Positions 29,598-36,310 of a stretch of 64,000 nucleotides of DNA are shown piece after piece. Every line of letters begins with the position of its first letter. Positions within the stretch are counted from its first letter, which is position 1. A program made the position numbers and the translations under genes. The notes beneath the pieces are model-generated. The model did no database searches. It was not told where the DNA came from and saw only the letters and a list, made by a program, of their open reading frames with translations. This DNA comes from an uncultured Clostridia bacterium (GTDB taxonomy: Bacteria; Bacillota; Clostridia; Christensenellales; Borkfalkiaceae), in assembly GCA_947625025.1 (NCBI GenBank), contig CANQMQ010000009.1, forward strand, positions 1-64,000, in the 5' to 3' direction.

Positions 29598-31088
29598 ATG
29601 AAGAGAGAGTGGTTTTTCGACCGTTTCTGCGGCGCAAAGGTAGCCGTTTACGCAGAGGACGGTAAAATTATTGAGGTAGGCGTAGAGGGTGAGAATACCG
29701 AGCACGCCCTCGGGAATATCTATAAGGGCAGAGTCGCAAACGTCGTCATGGGCATGCAGGCGGCGTTTATTGCGTGCGGCATGGAGAGAAATTGTTACCT
29801 TCCCCTCGACGAGGCGGCGGGGTTCTCCACCTACGACGGGCAGGGCGCCGAGCGGCACCTCACCTTAAAAGAGGGGGATGAAATTTTAGTCCAGCTCGTC
29901 AAGCCCGCACGGGGGAGTAAGGGGGCGAAGGTAACGGCCGACCTCTCCTTCGTGGGTAAGAACCTCATCTTCCTGCCCCGTACCGATTTTTTGGGCATCT
30001 CCCGTAAAATTACCGAGGAAAAGACCCGTGAAAAACTGCTTGCAGAGGCGGGGAAACTCAGAAGCGACGGGGAGGGATTTATCGTACGCACGGCGGCGGA
30101 GAAGGCTTCCGCCCGCCATTTGAAGATAGAATCCGAATTCCTGAAGCGGATGTACCGCGATGTGCTTGCGGAGGCAGAGCATGCCCCCGTGGGCGCCGTC
30201 GTCTATCGGGAATACGATCTTCCCACCAAGGTCCTGCGGGATTCCATCGGGGATGAAGTCTCCAAGATCTATGTGGGGGACGAGGAGCTGTACGAGAAGA
30301 TCATCCGCCTCGTGCGCATGCGCAGCGATTTGGGGGAGAAGAAGGTGGAGCACTACGAGGGGAATAAGACGCTTTTAAGCGCCTACGGCCTCACCGAACA
30401 GCTCTACAACTTGGCGGAGCCCCGCGTCGAGCTTCCCAACGGGGGAGACCTCGTCATCGACCGCACCGAGGCCATGACGGTCATCGACGTCAACACGGGC
30501 AAATACACGGGGGACAGCGATTTGGAGAGTACCGTGTTCGAGACCAACCTGCTCGCGGCGAGGGAAATAGCGAGGCAGGTGCGGCTCCGCAACATCGGCG
30601 GCATCGTCGCCGTAGACTTCATCGATATGACGGAGGAGGCGCACAAGGAGGCCGTAGAAAAGGCCCTTGTCGATGCCCTTGCTCCCGATAGGGCAAAGAC
30701 GCGGGTGCTCCCCATGAGTGAGCTGTGCGTCACCCTGTTTACGCGCAAGCGCACCACGAGCGACCTCACGAGCGTCATGCTCAAGCCCTGCCCGCACTGC
30801 ACACGGCAGGGGTATGTGTATTCGGATGTATTCATGGCAATGCGGATACGGAGCGCCATTTCGGAGTACTTCGCAAACGGGTATGAGGCCGTCGTCGTGG
30901 AGCTCAACCGCGAACTCATGGAAGTGATTTTACGGGAGAAATCCTTCTCCCCCGACCTCGAGGGGGCATGGAAGGGCAAGCGGGTGTACATGGTGCCCCA
31001 TTCCACCTACCACGAGGAGCGCTTCACCATCCGCGGGGACAACAGCCGCGTCCTCTCCCTCCCCGACGACGCCCAAATTCTGTATTAA
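29598..31088 (+). CDS. rng: Ribonuclease E/G family protein
   Basis: A 496-residue RNase G-like endoribonuclease. An S1-type RNA-binding domain (NIYKGRVANVVMGMQAAFIACGMERNCYLPLDEA) comes first; the catalytic DNase-I-like domain shows VIDVNTGKYTG and GGIVAVDFIDM with the two Mg-binding Asp residues; CPHC is the zinc-link dimer motif. It processes rRNA and decays mRNA. ATG 29598 has SD AAAGG; ATG 29577 is possible. L21 and L27 genes lie downstream after an oppositely oriented gene, an altered version of the rng-rplU-rpmA cluster. Confidence 0.94.
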   Translation: MKREWFFDRFCGAKVAVYAEDGKIIEVGVEGENTEHALGNIYKGRVANVVMGMQAAFIACGMERNCYLPLDEAAGFSTYDGQGAERHLTLKEGDEILVQLVKPARGSKGAKVTADLSFVGKNLIFLPRTDFLGISRKITEEKTREKLLAEAGKLRSDGEGFIVRTAAEKASARHLKIESEFLKRMYRDVLAEAEHAPVGAVVYREYDLPTKVLRDSIGDEVSKIYVGDEELYEKIIRLVRMRSDLGEKKVEHYEGNKTLLSAYGLTEQLYNLAEPRVELPNGGDLVIDRTEAMTVIDVNTGKYTGDSDLESTVFETNLLAAREIARQVRLRNIGGIVAVDFIDMTEEAHKEAVEKALVDALAPDRAKTRVLPMSELCVTLFTRKRTTSDLTSVMLKPCPHCTRQGYVYSDVFMAMRIRSAISEYFANGYEAVVVELNRELMEVILREKSFSPDLEGAWKGKRVYMVPHSTYHEERFTIRGDNSRVLSLPDDAQILY

Positions 31089-31100
31089 GATTGCATGAAG

Positions 31101-31125
31101 AAACGGAGCCCTTCGGCTCCGTTTT
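31101..31125. terminator. Bidirectional intrinsic terminator after rng
   Basis: AAACGGAGCC (31101-31110) and GGCTCCGTTT (31115-31124) enclose CTTC, with T and A tracts on both sides. Confidence 0.88.
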
Positions 31126-31146
31126 TGGTTATGGGGGTGTTCTCCC

Positions 31147-31590
31147 TTACGCGATCATGGATTTCCAAATCTTCTCGAAGCCCTCTTCGGCATGGAGAAG
31201 TTCTTCGGCAAGCTCCTTGATCTCGGGGTCTGCCTCGTCATCACTCATCTCCCCGAGCGTCGTGCGGAGGGCGGTGATACCCATCACGGTGCCCTGCACC
31301 ATCATCTCCGCGATGTGTGCGCTCGAATCGTCCTTCATCGCATTCATCTTGATGCCGCCCCACATCATCGCCTTCTTGAAGGGATTGGGGCTCTTGAGCT
31401 CGATGGAGCGGCTCTTCGCAAGCAGGGCCGCCTTCCCCCCGATGTGCTCATATTGCTCATGTTGGCGTAAAAGCTCTTCCTTGATGGCGCCGTCCTCCGT
31501 CTCGGGCAGAATGTCTGCAATGGATTGCTTTGCGTATTCGCAGTTGCGGTGAATTTCCGCCAAAACTTCTTCGCTCTTTTTGATGTCCAT
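31147..31590 (-). CDS. Helical protein of unknown function, possibly ferritin-like
   Basis: A 147-residue, almost wholly helical protein starting MDIKKSEEVLAEIHRNCEYA (SD GGAGAAAC; the extension to 31638 lacks one). Helix 2 contains ExxH (EQYEHIG) and helix 4 HAEEGFEK, which could be read as a ferritin-like or rubrerythrin-like metal site, but the remaining ligands are not convincing. It sits alone and opposite between rng and rplU. I do not assign a function. Confidence 0.65.
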   Translation of the reverse strand: MDIKKSEEVLAEIHRNCEYAKQSIADILPETEDGAIKEELLRQHEQYEHIGGKAALLAKSRSIELKSPNPFKKAMMWGGIKMNAMKDDSSAHIAEMMVQGTVMGITALRTTLGEMSDDEADPEIKELAEELLHAEEGFEKIWKSMIA

Positions 31591-31665
31591 AAGTTTCTCC
31601 TTTCCAACAGTTTGGGCAGGGGAAAGGTGTTTATGCAAAACTTCGAAAAAGCCGTGTAAAACCGC

Positions 31666-31781
31666 TTGACATTTATTTTCGTTTATGTTACATTAAACTC
31701 TGAGCCGCGAAGGACGGGCACCCAAGCATTCTTCAGAATCGCCTAAGCACCTTGCGAGACTGGGAAGAGGAGGTAAAAAGC
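31666..31781 (+). promoter_or_regulatory. rplU promoter and L21 leader
   Basis: TTGACA (31666-31671), 17-bp spacer, TACATT (31689-31694), then about 80 nt of leader. The leader contains ATTCTTCAGAAT and a longer CCCA ... TGGG pairing (about 31721 and 31761) before the SD AGGAGGT (31768-31774). Firmicutes rplU operons carry an L21 leader used in autogenous control; I infer that role from position and cannot confirm the Rfam match. Confidence 0.6.
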
Positions 31782-32087
31782 ATGTACGCAATCATCGTCA
31801 GCGGCGGGAAGCAATACAAAGTTTCCGAAGGCGACGTCGTAAGAGTGGAAAAGCTCAACGCCGAAGTCGGAGCCGAAGTAGAGTTCAACGCCCTGTTGGT
31901 CGCGGATGGAGATGCCGTTAAGGTAGGCGAAGAGGCCGCATCCGCAAAGGTCACGGCGAAGGTCGAAGCGCAGGATAAGTTCAAGAAAATCATCGTCTTT
32001 AAGTACAAGGCGAAGAAGAACGAGCGCAAGAAGCAGGGCCACCGCCAGCCGTTCACCGCGGTGAAGATCGAGAAGATCACCGTCTGA
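31782..32087 (+). CDS. rplU: Ribosomal protein bL21
   Basis: A 101-residue protein, [18 protein letters not shown] at the start and [20 protein letters not shown] near the end, both diagnostic of L21, which binds 23S rRNA domain II. The SD is ideal and a TTG at 31753 upstream is not needed. rpmA follows after 26 nt, with no prp/ysxB gene between, unlike Bacillus. Confidence 0.98.
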   Translation: MYAIIVSGGKQYKVSEGDVVRVEKLNAEVGAEVEFNALLVADGDAVKVGEEAASAKVTAKVEAQDKFKKIIVFKYKAKKNERKKQGHRQPFTAVKIEKITV

Positions 32088-32113
32088 AGTCCATTCATAG
32101 AAGGAGAAGAATC

Positions 32114-32380
32114 ATGATTTTATTTCAGTTATTCGCTCATAAAAAGGGTACCGGTTCCTCCCACAACGGCAGAGATTCCAACGCAAAGCGCCTCGGGGTC
32201 AAGCGCCAGGATGGGCAGCAGGTCTTGGCGGGCAGCATCTTGGTGCGCCAGCGCGGGACGAAGATCCACCCCGGTGAGAACGTCGGCATCGGCGGGGATG
32301 ATACCCTGTTCGCCTTGAAAGACGGCGTCGTCAAGTTTGAGCGCAAGGGCAGAGACAAGAAGCAAGTCAGCGTCTACTGA
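32114..32380 (+). CDS. rpmA: Ribosomal protein bL27 with Prp-type N-terminal extension
   Basis: An 88-residue protein. The first residues, [22 protein letters not shown], include a hydrophobic extension ending in FA before HKKG, corresponding to the Firmicutes L27 extension that protease Prp removes (the LQFFA site in other species). The rest ([27 protein letters not shown]) is typical L27, at the peptidyl-transferase centre. Prp is normally encoded just upstream; it is absent here. Confidence 0.97.
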   Translation: MILFQLFAHKKGTGSSHNGRDSNAKRLGVKRQDGQQVLAGSILVRQRGTKIHPGENVGIGGDDTLFALKDGVVKFERKGRDKKQVSVY

Positions 32381-32386
32381 GAAGCA

Positions 32387-32414
32387 AAGCGGTTTGGCAC
32401 ACGCCAAACCGCTT
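32387..32414 (+). terminator. Hairpin after rpmA
   Basis: AAGCGGTTTGGC (32387-32398) and GCCAAACCGCTT (32403-32414) enclose ACAC. No T tract follows; it may terminate weakly or protect the 3' end. Confidence 0.6.
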
Positions 32415-32429
32415 CAATGTATACCCGCT

Positions 32430-33587
32430 ATGTCGAGAAAAAAGAGAAGAATCATCACAATTCTGATTACGGTTGTAACCGTTTTGCTTGCCGCCCTGCT
32501 GTTTCTCACGCAGAGCAAATCGCTGTTTGAGGGGGAAGTCAGCACGGGCGGCGCCCACGCCTCCGTCATGTCCGATCTCGAGGGCATCACGGAGGCCAAC
32601 CCGCGCGTGGTCGATTTGGGCATGCTCGGCTCCCACAATGCCAATACCTATAGCCTTTCGAAGTACAACGGCCTCAGCGGCGAGGCCGATAAGGCGGGCA
32701 CCCGCATGCTCTACCGGGGGGCGTGGGGGCTCATGTATCGCTATTCCAAAAATCAGGTCTCCGATGTCTACGCCCAACTTTCGGAGGGCGCCCGCTTCCT
32801 GCAATTCCGTTGCGGGTACTTTGGCGACGTGTGGTGCGGTTCCCATTCGGCAGTGGATGGCCCGATGGATGTATATATACAGGATGTCATACGGTTTTTG
32901 CAGTCTGCCCCGGGGGAGATCGTAACCCTTTCCTTCCATGTGTACGGGTGCGGGAAGTACAGCGCGAGGGATATGGAACGGGAGCTTGCAAACATCTCCT
33001 ACGGGGGACATACCCTCATGGATTTCATTCCGTATTCGGATATACCCCTCGGCGATCTCACCTATAACGATGTCACCGTGAACGGGACAAAGGGCGGCGC
33101 AGTCGTCATGTTTCAGATATGGCATGCGTCCGGGAACGATCAGGCAAGGGCGCTTGCGCCTGAATATTTGCATAAATTTTATTCATGGGGGGGGGGTGGA
33201 GATAAGGCTATCGGAAAGACGCCGTACTTCTCCGAGTGGTGCAACCGCATGAGCTCTGCGGGGATCGCGGAGGGGATGGAGGAGCTGTGTGAAGAGGCGC
33301 GTACCCATCCCGATTATTACAAGGATGCCCTGCGCGTGATGCAGATCCAATCGACGCCGACCCTCGAGGATATATGGGATACGGCGGGGGCATGGTCGCT
33401 CGTCCGCTACGCCAAGAAGCATAACGTTGAGATGATTTCAAACCCAAACTTCGGGAAGTGGATGGAATACATGCCCATCGTGCTCGTTGACTTCGTCACT
33501 TCGGCAAACGGCGATTTCAACCGCCGCATCAATCAAATCATTACGGCATATAACGAGAATTTAATTCACGCTCTGCTTACGGCATAA
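32430..33587 (+). CDS. Membrane-anchored PI-PLC X-domain-like protein with G10 tract
   Basis: A 385-residue protein with an N-terminal signal anchor (about 8-27). The PLC X-type catalytic layout is visible: LGSHNANTYS with His69 and WCGSHSAVDG with His139, then a TIM-barrel-like sequence (IVTLSFHVYG, VVMFQIWH, VLVDFVTS). Bacterial PI-PLCs cleave phosphatidylinositol or GPI anchors, though many X-domain homologues have unknown lipids as substrates. Ten consecutive G at 33187-33196 encode part of WGGGGD (residues 253-258); slippage there would shift the frame. No SD is obvious; it follows the rpmA hairpin closely. Confidence 0.8.
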   Translation: MSRKKRRIITILITVVTVLLAALLFLTQSKSLFEGEVSTGGAHASVMSDLEGITEANPRVVDLGMLGSHNANTYSLSKYNGLSGEADKAGTRMLYRGAWGLMYRYSKNQVSDVYAQLSEGARFLQFRCGYFGDVWCGSHSAVDGPMDVYIQDVIRFLQSAPGEIVTLSFHVYGCGKYSARDMERELANISYGGHTLMDFIPYSDIPLGDLTYNDVTVNGTKGGAVVMFQIWHASGNDQARALAPEYLHKFYSWGGGGDKAIGKTPYFSEWCNRMSSAGIAEGMEELCEEARTHPDYYKDALRVMQIQSTPTLEDIWDTAGAWSLVRYAKKHNVEMISNPNFGKWMEYMPIVLVDFVTSANGDFNRRINQIITAYNENLIHALLTA

Positions 33588-33612
33588 AAGGCTCCCTTGG
33601 GAGCCTTTTTTC
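33588..33612 (+). terminator. Intrinsic terminator of the PI-PLC gene
   Basis: AAGGCTCCC (33588-33596) and GGGAGCCTT (33599-33607) pair, followed by TTTTCTTTC. Confidence 0.88.
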
Positions 33613-33862
33613 TTTCTCTCCCTTTTCTCCGCGCCACGGCGCGGAGAAAAGGGAGAGAAATGTCATACTGCCCGTCCCTCATCCCGAAGCTCCGTAGGAG
33701 CTGAGGGGAAGCGTAGTTGAGAAATCGCAATCCTTGCCCACCCCTTGAGGGGTGGGTGCCCCGAAGGGGCAGAAGGGGTGAATTCTAATTGGAACCACAT
33801 TGGAAACACCCCCTCAGTCACCTAACGGTGACAGCTCCCCCTCAAGGGGGAGCCAAGGCTTG
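33613..33862. repeat. Long palindrome and inverted copy of the rsmI-adjacent repeat
   Basis: There is no gene here. A perfect 23-bp inverted repeat (33613-33635 and 33638-33660, 2-nt loop) comes first, then AGCTCCGTAGGAGCT and GTAGTTGAGAAATCGC. From 33739 to 33862, read in reverse, the sequence matches the element after rsmI (GGAGCTGTCACCG, TGACTGAGGGGGTGTTT, GTGGTTCCAATTAGAATTCA). Confidence 0.75.
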
Positions 33863-33870
33863 CTCGCCCC

Positions 33871-34284
33871 TCATTCTGCGGGCGAGAGAAGGGCTACCTT
33901 TGCCTTGAGGGCGAGGTAGGCCTCATGGGGGTCGGAGATCTCTAAAACGGTGCGCTCCATCGGGCAAATATCCGTGCCCGCGCGGTTGATGATCTTTTGG
34001 GTCAGCGTGCCGTATTCATAGGGGATGCCGTACTCCTCCAACACCGCCCTGCCCCCTTCCGAGAGGGTGTGTGCGTACACGGCTTCCACGCCCCCGTAAA
34101 CAAACAGGAGCGCCGCCGCCTTCCCAACTATCTTATCGGCAACCGCCCTTTCCCGAAGCCCGTCATGCTCCAAGAGGGCGAGAACGGGCGCAATGCCCCG
34201 CCCGTCCGAAACCGTGACGCCCTCTCCCGCCACACAGATGGAGTGCTCTTTGAGCTCTGCTTTCGCCAATTCCAGCCGCGTCAT
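33871..34284 (-). CDS. DUF1893 domain protein
   Basis: A 137-residue protein matching DUF1893: GVTVSDGRGIAPVLALLE, RAVADKIVGKAAALLFV, VYAHTLSEGGRAVLEEYGI and the end motif IINRAGTDICPMERTV. The family adopts a cytidine-deaminase-like fold (TM1506) but has no established reaction. ATG overlaps the stop of the aldo/keto reductase gene upstream, so they form a two-gene operon and probably share a pathway. Confidence 0.9.
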   Translation of the reverse strand: MTRLELAKAELKEHSICVAGEGVTVSDGRGIAPVLALLEHDGLRERAVADKIVGKAAALLFVYGGVEAVYAHTLSEGGRAVLEEYGIPYEYGTLTQKIINRAGTDICPMERTVLEISDPHEAYLALKAKVALLSPAE

Positions 34285-35378
34285 CCCTCAAACTCCTTCG
34301 CAACCTGCTTCAAGAGGGCGCGTACGGGGAGATGTTGGGGGCAAATCGCCTCACACTTCCCGCACCCGATGCAGGAGGAAGCCTTGCCGCCCGTCTTGGT
34401 GTGCACCCCGTAGTAGAAGTTGGCGTTCCAATCATGGTATGCCGCCCTGCTGTTCATGCAGGAGAAGAGGTCGGGGATGGAGATCTTCTTGGGGCACCCT
34501 GCGATGCAATACCTGCATGCGGTGCAGGCGATGAGCTTGGTGGCCCGAAGTTCATCGTGAACCCTTCGGATGGCCTCGCGTTCCACTTCATTTAAGGGTT
34601 GGAACTCCTTCATGAAGGAGAGATTATCCTCCATTTGGGCGAGGTCGCTCATGCCGGAGAGCACCATGAATACCCCTTCGAGCCCCGCCGCAAAGCGGAT
34701 GGCGTAGCTCGCCGCACTCCCGCCCCCGAGCGCCGTAAGGTGCCTTGCCGCCTCTTCCGGAAGCCTTGCGAGGTTGCCTCCCTTGACGGGCTCCATCACA
34801 ATGACGGGCTTATGGTACTTCCTGCAAACGTTGTAGCACTGCTCCGATTGGATGGCGGGGTCGTCGTAATCGAGATAGTTGAGCTGGATCTGCACGACTT
34901 CGATCTGCGGATATTCGGTGAGAATTTGCTCCAACACCTCCGCGGTATCGTGGAAGGAGATGCCGAAGTGGCGGATCTTGCCCTCCTCCTTGAGTTCGAG
35001 CGCCTGTTCATACGCCCTGCATGCCTTGAAATGCTGAAAGTTCTTCCGATTCTGCGCGTGCATGAGGTAGTAATCGAAATACTCCACCCCGCAGGCCTTC
35101 AGCTGGCTCTCGAAGAAGGGCCTTACTTCCTCCTCCGAGGAGAAGAAGGAATCGGTGAGCTTATCCGTGATCGTATACTTCTCGCGGGGGATACGGGAGA
35201 CGAGGCAATCCCGAAGGGCAGTCTCGCTCTGCCCCCGAAGGTAGCCGTGCGCCGTATCGAAATAGCTGAATCCGTCCGCGAGGAATGCATCGATCATGCG
35301 GCAGAATTCCTCGTAGTCCACTCTCCCGCCCTGCATGGGCAGGCGCATGCACCCGAATCCGAAATTTTTTTGTTCCAT
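34281..35378 (-). CDS. Aldo/keto reductase with C-terminal ferredoxin domain
   Basis: A 365-residue protein. The AKR barrel (1-270) has FGFGCMRLPM, YFDTAHGY (catalytic Tyr and Asp), DYYLMHAQN and HFGISFHDT. The C-terminal third has CTACRYCIAGCP and CIGCGKCEAICP, two [4Fe-4S] sites, as in clostridial AKRs that use ferredoxin-linked electrons. The start is taken at ATG 35378 because it has GGAG upstream; ATG 35414 lies upstream of the -10 element. Promoter TTGACA (35433-35428), 17 bp, TACAAT (35410-35405), minus strand. Confidence 0.92.
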   Translation of the reverse strand: MEQKNFGFGCMRLPMQGGRVDYEEFCRMIDAFLADGFSYFDTAHGYLRGQSETALRDCLVSRIPREKYTITDKLTDSFFSSEEEVRPFFESQLKACGVEYFDYYLMHAQNRKNFQHFKACRAYEQALELKEEGKIRHFGISFHDTAEVLEQILTEYPQIEVVQIQLNYLDYDDPAIQSEQCYNVCRKYHKPVIVMEPVKGGNLARLPEEAARHLTALGGGSAASYAIRFAAGLEGVFMVLSGMSDLAQMEDNLSFMKEFQPLNEVEREAIRRVHDELRATKLIACTACRYCIAGCPKKISIPDLFSCMNSRAAYHDWNANFYYGVHTKTGGKASSCIGCGKCEAICPQHLPVRALLKQVAKEFEG

Positions 35379-35404
35379 ATCATGCTCCATATTTTGATGG
35401 ATAG

Positions 35405-35433
35405 ATTGTATCATAGCAAAGCGCTTTTGTCAA
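35405..35433 (-). promoter_or_regulatory. Promoter of the aldo/keto reductase operon
   Basis: On the minus strand TTGACA, 17-bp spacer, TACAAT. It rules out the ATG at 35414. Confidence 0.82.
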
Positions 35434-35480
35434 CCCATCCGAAATGATATTATTGCGGAGGGCGTTCCAACGGGCAAAAA

Positions 35481-35519
35481 CGATAATAATTATCACGGGG
35501 TATGAAAATAATTTTCATA
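35481..35519. promoter_or_regulatory. Twin Fur-like palindromes
   Basis: CGATAATAATTATCA (35481-35495) matches the 7-1-7 Fur box TGATAATNATTATCA at 14 of 15 positions. TATGAAAATAATTTTCATA (35501-35519) is a perfect 9-1-9 palindrome of the same shape. Centres are 22 bp apart. They lie between the divergent promoters of the aldo/keto reductase gene and the AAA-protease operon. Which metalloregulator binds is inference. Confidence 0.55.
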
Positions 35520-35540
35520 ATGGAATTTTTATCCGTACCC

Positions 35541-35568
35541 TTGACAAAATAAACTGACATATGCTAAT
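35541..35568 (+). promoter_or_regulatory. Promoter upstream of the AAA-protease operon leader
   Basis: TTGACA (35541-35546), 16-bp spacer, GCTAAT (35563-35568). It lies about 410 nt before the first operon gene, and no other good promoter is seen in between. Confidence 0.55.
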
Positions 35569-35625
35569 CTTAAATGTACACGGCATCTTTTTGCGCGGTG
35601 AATATCTGAAAGGAGGCACACCAAA

Positions 35626-35802
35626 ATGGCAGGGAATCCCAAAGCTGATTTCGGCGGCACAAAGCTCTTGTGCATTCATGAAGTTCGTCCCCTTGCGGTC
35701 GTCTCCTTCGGATACGGCGGGCAGGGCGGGAACGGATCGGGATCCGTCTCATTGTTTCCAAAGGCTCGTTTTGTTTGCCCGCGCATGCAGGGCGCCGTTT
35801 GA
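35626..35802 (+). CDS. Candidate small ORF in the operon leader
   Basis: A 58-residue ORF beginning MAGNPKADFGGTKLLCIHEV, behind a very strong SD (AAAGGAGG, 9 nt before ATG). It is Gly/Ser-rich in the middle (FGYGGQGGNGSGSVS), has two Cys, and no membrane segment. I recognise no family. The surrounding RNA is highly structured (a large imperfect hairpin at about 35784-35836), so the ORF may be a regulatory leader peptide, or chance within a structured RNA. Confidence 0.42.
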   Translation: MAGNPKADFGGTKLLCIHEVRPLAVVSFGYGGQGGNGSGSVSLFPKARFVCPRMQGAV

Positions 35803-35885
35803 GGGGAATGCCCTTGAGGGCGCCTGCCCCGCATGAAAAGGGCGGTCCGCGCATTGCGGGCACAGACCAAACGGGTTTTTTGGAG

Positions 35886-35934
35886 AGACGTCATCCCTAT
35901 GCGATATCGTGCGCATGCGGTAACGTCTTTTTTT
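35886..35934 (+). terminator. Attenuator-like terminator in the operon leader
   Basis: AGACGT (35886-35891) pairs with ACGTCT (35923-35928), with ATGCG and CGCAT pairing inside, and seven T follow. It lies between the leader ORF and the first operon gene, so transcription must read through it. Confidence 0.65.
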
Positions 35935-35980
35935 CATGGAAAAGAGGCGATAGAAAAAAAGAGAGGAGGAACCCACAGCA

Positions 35981-36310
35981 ATGGATCAAACGAACAGAGA
36001 GAGAAGAGAAGCGCTCATCGGGATTCTCTTCGATAAGGAGAATTCTAAACCCATTAAACTCAAGAACGACCGCGGGACAGAGCTCGACTTCGAGTGCGTC
36101 TTTGCATGTGTACAGGATGGGCAGACGTACTGCATCCTGCTTCCGCTTGCCCGTGTGGAGGGGAAGGACGGCTCTTCCGCCTTTGCTTTCCGCGTGGGCG
36201 AGGACGGCTCACTGAGCGCGGTGGGCAGCCGTACCTCCCAAAAGGTATTCGCAAAGTACTACGAGACGCGTGAGAAGAGAGCAAGGAGGTCGGGCGATGG
36301 CGCGAGATAA
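35981..36310 (+). CDS. DUF1292-like small protein (first paralogue)
   Basis: A 109-residue protein. The region 14-95 (GILFDKENSKPIKLKNDRGTELDFECV ... YCILLPLARVEG ... FAFRVGED ... KVFAKYYE) follows the DUF1292 (YrzB-like) plan of a short strand-rich domain. The last gene of the operon encodes a paralogue with the same N-x-x-PI-x-L, RG, F-E, YC-x-L-x-P, F-R and VF-x-x-YY positions. The C-terminus is basic (KRARRSGDGAR). Function of the family is unknown; here an adaptor or partner of the protease fusion is plausible. It overlaps the next gene by 14 nt. SD GAGGAGG. Confidence 0.75.
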   Translation: MDQTNRERREALIGILFDKENSKPIKLKNDRGTELDFECVFACVQDGQTYCILLPLARVEGKDGSSAFAFRVGEDGSLSAVGSRTSQKVFAKYYETREKRARRSGDGAR

